A stretch of DNA of 64,000 nt from Butyrivibrio fibrisolvens (lineage in GTDB: Bacteria > Bacillota > Clostridia > Lachnospirales > Lachnospiraceae): positions 1,798,001-1,862,000 of the forward strand of contig NZ_CP146963.1 of assembly GCF_037113525.1 (NCBI RefSeq). Reading direction: 5' to 3'. How positions within the stretch are numbered: position 1 is the stretch's first letter; the number at the start of each line of letters is the position of its first letter. A program made the translations under genes and the position numbers. Below, piece by piece: positions 17,842 to 25,085 of the stretch. The notes beneath the pieces are model-generated. The model did not search any database and had not been told where the DNA came from. It saw nothing but the letters and a program-made list of their open reading frames with translations.

Positions 17842-17934
17842 ATGAAGATGATAGATAAGATTCTTGGAGTTTTTGGTATTCAGAGAAGATTTTATGTAGA
17901 CTGCCCTCTTCGCAGAAGATCAGAAGAAGTATAA
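17842..17934 (+). CDS. Small basic peptide ORF (30 aa), unknown
   Basis: A 30-codon ORF, MKMIDKILGVFGIQRRFYV..., with AGGAG 6 nt before ATG. The first half is an amphipathic helix, the end is basic (LRRRSEEV). It lies 17 bp before the next small ORF and was probably cotranscribed with it. The 5' flank carries a small hairpin (TCAGC-cga-GCTGA). I recognise no family. It could be a leader peptide or a small regulatory or membrane-surface peptide. Confidence 0.45.
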   Translation: MKMIDKILGVFGIQRRFYVDCPLRRRSEEV

Positions 17935-17951
17935 CAGGGAGGATTAGAGAA

Positions 17952-18125
17952 ATGGTCGATATAATTGAATTTTTTGATGAGATCAAGAAAAGATACGTTA
18001 TTATTCCGGTTGAGCACATGGATAAGTCTGATGCTAATGAATTCGAGCTTAAAAACATAGAAAATGAACTTAACAGATTTGCTGATATGACATGTAGCAT
18101 ATCAATGATACTTGGATATTGCTAA
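17952..18125 (+). CDS. Small acidic protein (57 aa), unknown
   Basis: A 57-residue ORF (MVDIIEFFDEIKKRYVIIPV...) with an excellent AGGGAGG site about 8 nt before ATG and a strong terminator 60 bp downstream, which supports a real gene. The sequence alternates acidic and hydrophobic residues, and a central helix (DANEFELKNIENELNRFADM) could form a short coiled coil. No membrane segment and no known domain. Confidence 0.55.
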   Translation: MVDIIEFFDEIKKRYVIIPVEHMDKSDANEFELKNIENELNRFADMTCSISMILGYC

Positions 18126-18186
18126 GGGTGTACTAAGAGTAGCGATGCTTTACTCAAGGGATGCACTAATAGATTATTATATATTT

Positions 18187-18215
18187 AAAGGGATGCCGTG
18201 TGAGGCATCCCTTTT
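18187..18215. terminator. Terminator shared by convergent small genes
   Basis: AAAGGGATGCC / GGCATCCCTTT with a 6-nt loop and T/A runs on both sides. Confidence 0.9.
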
Positions 18216-18231
18216 AGGTATTACTATTAAG

Positions 18232-18567
18232 TTATACTAAAACATCAATATTCTGTCCAATAGTGTTATAAGTGCTTCCAGCTCCTTTAGAGCCATATCC
18301 TGTCACGCTTCCGCCAAAAGACTTCGCTACTTCATTGAACATTGCACTTGTACCAATTGGATCTAGCTTCTTGGCACTGATCTTCTGAGCGTTAGGGTAT
18401 CCCACTGGGCTTACAGGATCAATTGCACTAGCCACTTCCGTAGGTTGTTGCACAGACTGTGCATACGCAGTAGATACCTCAGAATTATTTGTAAGGGCAT
18501 AATTCAAAGGCTGAGTAAAAGAAACATTGCTATATGCGCGCATTGCTCTGATAGCTCCAACTGCCAT
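18232..18567 (-). CDS. Small Ser/Asn-rich protein of unknown function
   Basis: 111 residues, MAVGAIRAMRAYSNVSFTQP..., low in charged residues and rich in Ser, Asn, Thr and Gly, without membrane helix or signal peptide. On the minus strand AGAAGG precedes ATG. The C-terminal half (VTGYGSKGAGSTYNTIGQNIDVLV) is glycine-rich. I do not recognise a family. It shares a terminator with the small genes on the other strand and has a long AT-rich upstream region. Confidence 0.6.
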   Translation of the reverse strand: MAVGAIRAMRAYSNVSFTQPLNYALTNNSEVSTAYAQSVQQPTEVASAIDPVSPVGYPNAQKISAKKLDPIGTSAMFNEVAKSFGGSVTGYGSKGAGSTYNTIGQNIDVLV

Positions 18568-19145
18568 AAATAGTACCTTCTTCCTTGAAAAAACAAAACA
18601 ATATTTGCATTATCAATTTTAGAAAGTTTACGAAGTGCCGACTACTTTTATAATAACATAACGACAGAAAATTGCAACTTTTAAGTCTTGGTCCCAGGAT
18701 GAAAAAAATGCATATGAATAATTCGGAAGAGATGAATAAATGCATAATAATACGTATAATATGCAAAAACCATGAATAAAATACCAACGAATAAGGAAGA
18801 GGTAGAAGCATGTGATATAAATATTATCAATATAAAGAAATATAAAAATCATCAAAACATATTGATGATAATTAATTGATCAATATTATTATGATTTTTT
18901 TGAGAAAAAACCAAGACTTGAATACAAAAAAATAAAATATTTCAAGAAGAATTGTGAAAAAATCCATAGAAAAACAGCATAAAAATCGTGGCAAAAATGA
19001 TTTGAAGAGAAAATAGCAAAATGGTTGTAATTCAGATAAAATAAGGGAAAACTAATTATTTAAAAGAATAAAATAACATGCGATAATTTAACACACTTGT
19101 GCAAATTTAATTTTTTGAAATCTGAAATTTATTAATTTTGTGATA
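18568..19145. other. Long AT-rich intergenic region, no gene seen
   Basis: About 580 bp of very AT-rich DNA between divergent genes. It contains a near-palindrome around ACGT (GCATAATAATACGTATAATA, near 18740) and several A-tracts. Minus-strand ORFs here are hydrophobic by composition and have no ribosome site. It must hold the promoter of the minus-strand 111-residue gene; upstream elements for serC are possible. Confidence 0.6.
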
Positions 19146-19173
19146 TTGACATTTTTTTACAGGCGACTAGAAT
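19146..19173 (+). promoter_or_regulatory. Promoter of serC
   Basis: TTGACA (19146-19151), 16 bp, TAGAAT (19168-19173). The leader is about 65 nt and ends in GGCGGAGG. I see no T-box or riboswitch in it. Confidence 0.75.
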
Positions 19174-19246
19174 GTATTTAACATCAATAATTTCGCAGAT
19201 TAAAGTGGCGGAGTGAAAATTTATAATTTTTCAGGCGGAGGTCGCA

Positions 19247-20329
19247 ATGTCTAGAGTTTACAATTTTTCAGCTGGTCCGGCAGTTCTTCCGGAAGAAGTT
19301 CTTTTAGAAGCGCAGAAAGAGATGCTTGATTATCATGGATGTGGTATGTCTGTTAACGAGATGAGCCACCGTTCCAAGACTTTCGATTCAATCATTCAGA
19401 CAGCAGAGCAGGATCTTAGAGATCTTTATAATATTCCTGATAACTATAAGGTTCTTTTCCTTCAGGGCGGAGCTAGTCAGCAGTTCGCAGCTATTCCTAT
19501 GAACCTTATGAAGAATAAGAAAGCCGGATATGTTATCACTGGTCAGTGGGCTAAGAAGGCTTGCCAGGAAGCTGCTATCTATGGCGAGGCTGTTCAGCTT
19601 GCATCAAGTGCTGATAAGACATTCTCATACCTTCCTGATTGTTCAGATCTTCCTATAACAGATGATATGGATTACGTATACATCTGCAAGAACAACACAA
19701 TTTATGGAACTCACTTCAACACACTTCCTAATACAAAAGGTAAAGATCTTGTAGCTGATGTATCTTCATGCTTCCTTTCTGAGCCTGAAGACATCTCCAA
19801 GTACGGCATTATCTATGGAGGTGTTCAGAAGAACGTAGGACCTGCAGGTCTTGTTATTTCTATCATCCGCGAAGACCTTATCCGTGATGATGTTCTTCCT
19901 TATACACCTACAATGCTTAAGTTCAAGACTCAGGCAGATAACGGATCTCTTTACAACACACCTAACTGCTGGTCAATATATATTTGCGGTCTTGTATTCA
20001 AATGGCTTAAGGCTCAGGGCGGACTTGCAGAGATGCAGAAGAGAAACGAAGAGAAGGCTAAGGTTCTCTACGATTATCTTGATCAGTCCAAGATGTTCAA
20101 GGGTACAGTTCGCGTAGAAGACAGATCTCTTATGAACGTTCCATTCGTAACAGATTCTGAAGAGCTTAACGCTAAGTTCATCAAAGAGGCTACAGCTGAG
20201 GGACTTGTATCACTTAAGGGACACAGAACAGTTGGTGGTATGAGAGCATCTATCTACAATGCAATGCCTAAGGCTGGTGTTGAGAAGCTCGTTCAGTTCA
20301 TGGACCAGTTCGAGAAGGCTAATAGCTAA
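19247..20329 (+). CDS. serC: Phosphoserine aminotransferase
   Basis: 360 residues, the family length. It opens with the diagnostic VYNFSAGPAVLPEEVL, and the PLP lysine lies in YGGVQKNVGPAG (about residue 196). It converts 3-phosphohydroxypyruvate and glutamate to phosphoserine and 2-oxoglutarate, step two of serine synthesis; it can also act in pyridoxal phosphate synthesis. GGAGG lies about 8 nt before ATG. serA follows at 114 bp. No serB-like phosphatase is in the cluster. Confidence 0.97.
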   Translation: MSRVYNFSAGPAVLPEEVLLEAQKEMLDYHGCGMSVNEMSHRSKTFDSIIQTAEQDLRDLYNIPDNYKVLFLQGGASQQFAAIPMNLMKNKKAGYVITGQWAKKACQEAAIYGEAVQLASSADKTFSYLPDCSDLPITDDMDYVYICKNNTIYGTHFNTLPNTKGKDLVADVSSCFLSEPEDISKYGIIYGGVQKNVGPAGLVISIIREDLIRDDVLPYTPTMLKFKTQADNGSLYNTPNCWSIYICGLVFKWLKAQGGLAEMQKRNEEKAKVLYDYLDQSKMFKGTVRVEDRSLMNVPFVTDSEELNAKFIKEATAEGLVSLKGHRTVGGMRASIYNAMPKAGVEKLVQFMDQFEKANS

Positions 20330-20443
20330 ATTGTAAAAAGATACATAAGTTTACCAGAATGAATAATAGTATCAAAACAGTAGTTATTTAAAATGTATGA
20401 TAGATATAGTACGTGATGCGTTCGGGCATCAGAAAGAGGAGAT

Positions 20444-21613
20444 ATGTACAAGTATAAGTGCTTGAATCCGATTGCCAAGATCGGTCTTAATAACTTCACA
20501 GATAATTTTACAGCAACAGATAACGTTGACGACGCAGACGGCATTCTTGTAAGAAGTGCTGTTATGCATGATATGGAATTCTCAGACAACCTCCTTTGTA
20601 TCGCAAGAGCAGGAGCTGGTGTTAATAACATTCCTCTTGAGAAGTGTGCCGAAAAGGGTATTGTTGTATTCAATACACCAGGCGCTAATGCTAACGGCGT
20701 TAAGGAAATGGTTATTGCTGCTATGCTCCTTGCATCTCGTGATATTATCGGTGGCGTAGAATGGGTTAAGGCTAATGCAGGCGACCCTGAGATTGCTAAG
20801 GTTACTGAGAAGGCAAAAAAGAAATTCGCAGGTAATGAGATCATGGGCAAAAAGCTCGGTATCATCGGCCTTGGAGCTATCGGTGTAAGAGTTGCTAACG
20901 CTGCAAAGCTTCTTGGAATGGATGTATATGGCTATGATCCATATCTTTCAGTTGATGCTGCATGGAACATGTCTTCTGATGTTCACCATGTAACTAATGT
21001 AGATGATATATACTCAAAGTGTGATATTATTACAATTCATGTACCTGCTCTTGAGTCAACAAAGGGTATGGTAAATGCAGAAGCAATCGCTAAGATGAAG
21101 AAAGGCGTCATCCTTCTTAATCTTGCAAGAGATATTCTCTGCGATGAAGCTGCAGTTCTTTCAGGAATCAATTCTGGTAAGATCCGTAAGTATGTAACAG
21201 ATTTCCCGAATACAACAACAGCAGGTCACGACAACTGTATCGTTATTCCTCACCTTGGAGCTTCAACAGAAGAGTCTGAAGACAACTGTGCTATCAAGGC
21301 TGTTATGGAGATGATGGAGTATCTTGAAAATGGTAACATTTCAAACTCAGTCAACTATCCTGATGTTAACCTTGGCGTATGTGTAAGACCTCGTATCGTT
21401 ATCTTCCACAAGAATGTTGCCAACATGATCACCAAATTCACAAGAGAGTTTGGTAACGAGGGCATTAACATCACAGACATGGCTAATAAGTCCAAAGGTG
21501 AATACGCTTATACAATCATGGATTTCGAAGATGCTATCAAGGACGAGACAGTTAAAAAGCTCCAGGAGATCGAAGGCGTATTCCGCGTAAGAGTAGTTCG
21601 TAAAAATGTCTAA
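20444..21613 (+). CDS. serA: D-3-phosphoglycerate dehydrogenase with C-terminal ACT domain
   Basis: 389 residues. The NAD-binding site is LGIIGLGAIGVRVANAAKLLGM (about 139-160), the catalytic arginine is in LNLARDIL, and the catalytic histidine in IPHLGASTEES. Where longer homologues have EKEP, this short clostridial form has VTDFPN, so the usual catalytic glutamate is replaced or shifted. Residues about 315-389 form an ACT domain (serine feedback). It catalyses the first step of serine synthesis. A small hairpin (TGATGC/GCATCA, 20414-20431) lies just before the AGAGGAG site. Cotranscription with serC is likely. Confidence 0.95.
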   Translation: MYKYKCLNPIAKIGLNNFTDNFTATDNVDDADGILVRSAVMHDMEFSDNLLCIARAGAGVNNIPLEKCAEKGIVVFNTPGANANGVKEMVIAAMLLASRDIIGGVEWVKANAGDPEIAKVTEKAKKKFAGNEIMGKKLGIIGLGAIGVRVANAAKLLGMDVYGYDPYLSVDAAWNMSSDVHHVTNVDDIYSKCDIITIHVPALESTKGMVNAEAIAKMKKGVILLNLARDILCDEAAVLSGINSGKIRKYVTDFPNTTTAGHDNCIVIPHLGASTEESEDNCAIKAVMEMMEYLENGNISNSVNYPDVNLGVCVRPRIVIFHKNVANMITKFTREFGNEGINITDMANKSKGEYAYTIMDFEDAIKDETVKKLQEIEGVFRVRVVRKNV

Positions 21614-21705
21614 GAAAAAATACAATTGATATTTTTTCATAGTTTCGAGGAGAGAATATCTCCGATAACCAACACAGCGATGTTCAGGTAATAGCATAGT
21701 CCTTT

Positions 21706-21748
21706 ACATCGAATAAGCCCAGCATTATCGCTGGGCTTGTTTCGATGT
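21706..21748 (+). terminator. Terminator after serA
   Basis: Nested stems: ACATCGAA / TTCGATGT outside and AAGCCCAGC / GCTGGGCTT inside with a 6-nt loop; only a short T-run. Confidence 0.75.
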
Positions 21749-21904
21749 TAGGGACTAATTCGATATATATGTTTTCTAAATAAGTAATAAAAGAGATATA
21801 TTATCCACTTATGTGATTTGATCATCAAGATAAGTTAACAAAATGTAGTCAAAATTTGGTATTATTAGATAAGTGTTTGCTATCAGAAGCAGAAAGGACA
21901 CAAT

Positions 21905-23143
21905 ATGGCATCAATCAGACCTTTTAAAGCATATAGACCGGAACCTTCACTTGCAGACAAGTGTGCAGCGCTTCCGTATGATGTATTTAATTCTAAAGAG
22001 GCAAGAGTAGAAGTGGAAAAAGAGCCGCTTTCTTTTCTGGCAATAGATCGTCCCGAGACACAGTTCGAAGAAGGACATGATATATACGCAGATGATGTGT
22101 ATAAAAAAGCGCATGATATCTTATGGAACAGGATTGATAAGGGAATTTATGTTCAGGACTCAGTTCCTTGCTTTTATGTATATGAGCAGACAATGGATGG
22201 AAGGAAGCAGACAGGTCTTGTGGGCTGCGCATCTATTGATGATTATGTTAATAATGTAATCAAAAAGCATGAAAACACACTTGAGAAAAAAGAGCAGGAT
22301 CGTATCCGTCATGTCGATGCCTGTGATGCTCAGACCGGACCTATTTTCCTTGGGTATAGAAATAATAAAGAGATCGATAAGATCGTAGAGAAGATCAAGT
22401 ACACACAGACTCCTGTTTATGAGTTCACCTCTAAAGACGGAGTTATTAACCGCGTATGGGTTGCAGCAGATGAAGATGATGTCAAAAAGATTAGTGATAT
22501 CTTTGAAACTATAGATTCGATATACATTGCTGACGGACATCATCGCTGTGCATCAGCTGTGAAAGTTGGTCTTAAGAGACGTAGTGAAGATTCCAATCCT
22601 ACGGGGCAGAAGGAATATGACTATTTTCTTTCAGTTCTTTTCCCAGAGAATGAGCTCATGATAATGGATTATAACCGAGTAGTTAAGGATCTTAACGGTT
22701 TATCTGATCAGGAGTTTATGGATAAGCTTAAAGAAAAGTATGATGTGAAGGAGCTTGGAAAAGAGGCTGTTAAGCCAGTTGCCAAGTACCATGCATCCAT
22801 GTATATGAATAACATTTGGTATGATCTTGTGGCAAAAGAGTCTGTAAGAAAAGATGATGCGGTTGAGGGACTTGATGTTTCGATCCTTCAAAATGAGATA
22901 TTAGATCCTGTGCTTGGAATCAAAGATCCTAAGAATGATTCAAGGATAGATTTTGTAGGTGGAATCAGAGGCCTTAAGGAGCTTGAGAGAAGATGCCATG
23001 AGGATATGAAAATAGCATTTGCTATGTATCCAACATCGATAGGGGAGCTGTTTGCCGTTGCTGATGCGGGTAAGCTTATGCCGCCTAAATCAACATGGTT
23101 TGAGCCAAAGCTTTTGAGTGGTCTGTTCATTCATACATTTTAA
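21905..23143 (+). CDS. DUF1015 (COG4198) family protein, serine-metabolism associated
   Basis: 412 residues, typical of DUF1015 (starts IRPFKAYRPEPSLADKCAALPYDV). The most conserved segment is YIADGHHRCASAV with D210-G-H-H-R214. A DGHHR-type motif is also the active-site signature of the ParB/Srx-like free serine kinases SerK and SbnI. The gene follows serC-serA, a gene order I recall as recurrent in Clostridia, and no phosphoserine phosphatase is present. A role in phosphoserine/serine handling is therefore inferred, not shown. A terminator after serA means it has its own transcript (weak candidate -10 TATTAT at 21860). Confidence 0.85.
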   Translation: MASIRPFKAYRPEPSLADKCAALPYDVFNSKEARVEVEKEPLSFLAIDRPETQFEEGHDIYADDVYKKAHDILWNRIDKGIYVQDSVPCFYVYEQTMDGRKQTGLVGCASIDDYVNNVIKKHENTLEKKEQDRIRHVDACDAQTGPIFLGYRNNKEIDKIVEKIKYTQTPVYEFTSKDGVINRVWVAADEDDVKKISDIFETIDSIYIADGHHRCASAVKVGLKRRSEDSNPTGQKEYDYFLSVLFPENELMIMDYNRVVKDLNGLSDQEFMDKLKEKYDVKELGKEAVKPVAKYHASMYMNNIWYDLVAKESVRKDDAVEGLDVSILQNEILDPVLGIKDPKNDSRIDFVGGIRGLKELERRCHEDMKIAFAMYPTSIGELFAVADAGKLMPPKSTWFEPKLLSGLFIHTF

Positions 23144-23293
23144 GAAGATGGTATTATAGATAAGGGATGTTTTGCTGTACACTTATAGCCTTGGGTTAAG
23201 AGTAACTTGCAAGGTTAAGCGTCGTTAAAGGGTTTAAGATTATTATAGTTTACAGGATGGTACTTACTAAAAAATGAAAGCAGGGAGAGCTTT

Positions 23294-24709
23294 TTGAAAA
23301 AAAGAATACTACTAATAATCAATATTTTAACAATAACAGTATATATGACTGCGGTATGCGGATGTAGCAGAAATAATGACGGAGTGGGATCAGAAGGGAT
23401 AGCTATTAATCCTGATGGAACACCTGTTGAGCAGAGCGATGCTGCATCTTCTGCATCTACGCAGGAAGAAGCTAAGCAGGATCCAAAGGAATATTTGGAC
23501 CCTGCTATTGATATTCTTAGCTGGAAGTGTGTTAACGATGTGGCTGCGGGCAAGGCTATAGAGCTTATTGATCAGGCGATTCAAATTGATGATGGCCTTG
23601 TTGAAGCTTATAAAGGCAGAGGTAGTGCGTATCTATGCCTTGGAGACAGCATAGCGAATTTTGACAGCGCAGAAGCTGACTTTATTAAAATGCAGGAGCT
23701 TGAACCTGATAATCCGGATGGATATCTGGGTCAGGCTGAGGTTCTTATTAGAAAAGGAAAGAAAGATGAAGCTATAGAGCTTTTAGAAAAGGCGAAGGAA
23801 CTACTAAGTGCCAGCGCATCAAGCAGCACTTCAGGAACAGGAAGCTCGGATAATGCCGGTACGTCAGGAACTGGAAGTTCAGAGAATACTACTGGAGCAT
23901 CTGGGACTGAAACGGATGGAACTTCAGTAGCGGAAGATGGAAGCGGAGAAGAATCTGATAATGGTGCAGCTGAAAGTTCACCAGATGGCGCTGCAGACGG
24001 CTCTGCTCCAGATTCGTCAGACGTTTCGGCAGACGGCTCAGATCAAAGTTCAGCAGACAGTTCATCTGACAGCCAGACGGATGGTTCATCTGAAAACGCA
24101 TCAGGCGACGATGCTACGGTTAATAATCAGGCCCGCTACAACTCTGGAATATCCGAAATCTTCATGACTACAGAAGCTGATATTCAGTTGAGGATAGATG
24201 AACTTAATTCAGATACATATTCTGACAGCAAGGGAAGAGTAAGATATACAACAATATATGCTGAAGATGGCACCGTCATGGAATCTTTATTCTATGCCTG
24301 CTATATGTATGGTGAAGATGATTCTGATATCATCGTATCCTACAATGCAGAAGGCTCTATGATCGCTACTGTTTTTAACTTATACGAAGGAACAGACAAG
24401 TATGTATATGGCATGTATACAGGCTCTGATACCTGGAATGTCTGTATTCCGTTATGGTCTGACGATGGCGTTATGACAGGAATAGAAACTGTCTACGGCG
24501 GTAGTGTCATAGCCTATGATATATACCTGTATGATTCTGAGGGAACAATGATTGGAACAGAGCAATATGGTTCCTCCAAATCGCTTGAAAATACGGTATA
24601 TTTTGAAGGGTATTCTTCAGATAATGCTACAAATGGAGGGGAAGGCGTTACAGGAACTCCTTCATATACTATCGAAGATATTTATGCGCTTTTGGGAGAG
24701 TTTATTTAG
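23294..24709 (+). CDS. TPR lipoprotein with Ser-rich linker
   Basis: 471 residues. The start is TTG with AGGGAGAG upstream. The signal peptide MKKRILLIINILTITVYMTA ends in VCGC, a lipobox with the modified Cys at about residue 23, so it is anchored on the outer face of the membrane. Residues about 65-170 hold TPR repeats (AIELIDQAIQIDDGLVEAYKG...YLGQAEVLIRKGKKDEAIELLEKA). About 180-275 is a Ser/Gly/Asp/Thr linker with repeated SGTGSS and DGS units. The C-terminal 190 residues have repeated YDS/EG beta-hairpins (YAEDGTVMESLFYA, YNAEGSMIATV). The ligand is unknown. A 9-bp inverted repeat at 24732-24766 follows the stop. Confidence 0.75.
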   Translation: MKKRILLIINILTITVYMTAVCGCSRNNDGVGSEGIAINPDGTPVEQSDAASSASTQEEAKQDPKEYLDPAIDILSWKCVNDVAAGKAIELIDQAIQIDDGLVEAYKGRGSAYLCLGDSIANFDSAEADFIKMQELEPDNPDGYLGQAEVLIRKGKKDEAIELLEKAKELLSASASSSTSGTGSSDNAGTSGTGSSENTTGASGTETDGTSVAEDGSGEESDNGAAESSPDGAADGSAPDSSDVSADGSDQSSADSSSDSQTDGSSENASGDDATVNNQARYNSGISEIFMTTEADIQLRIDELNSDTYSDSKGRVRYTTIYAEDGTVMESLFYACYMYGEDDSDIIVSYNAEGSMIATVFNLYEGTDKYVYGMYTGSDTWNVCIPLWSDDGVMTGIETVYGGSVIAYDIYLYDSEGTMIGTEQYGSSKSLENTVYFEGYSSDNATNGGEGVTGTPSYTIEDIYALLGEFI

Positions 24710-24887
24710 ATATATTATCATTTGGAAATATAATTTGAACGATCCAATAAAGATAATGTTCAAATTAACCATTAATTGGTGTTATTTCGTATGCTTAAAT
24801 ATGATAATTAATCAATGGAATAACGAGCGTTTTCTTTTGGAACAGTGATAAAGCCAGCCTTCGCAATGCTAAAAATTATTAGTTTCT

Positions 24888-24975
24888 TGTATTTTTACTG
24901 AACGAAATATAGTAGAATATAGGTTACACAAATCATTATCAAAAATTGCCAACATGCTTGCATGTAAGCTTTTTT
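24888..24975 (+). promoter_or_regulatory. Candidate promoter and leader hairpin before the oxidoreductase
   Basis: The 376-bp gap has a likely -10 (TAGAAT, 24913-24918; possible -35 TTGTAT at 24888). Inside the leader is ACATGC-tt-GCATGT followed by AAGC and eight T (24952-24975). That is a terminator-like hairpin between promoter and gene, i.e. a possible attenuator. The leader continues for about 110 nt to the ATG. No known riboswitch fold is recognised. Confidence 0.45.
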
Positions 24976-25085
24976 TGATCCCAAAATATCTGGGAGTATG
25001 ATCAAGTAAATCTATATAGCAGGTTATTAACGGCAAATAATAGCTTTGCTATCTGGAAATATTTCGTTTAGGAGATTAAGAGACA

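Noticed and set aside
19174..19246. T-box leader for serC
   Set aside because: The leader is only about 65 nt and has no T-box sequence (no AGGGTGG-type box) or terminator/antiterminator pair.
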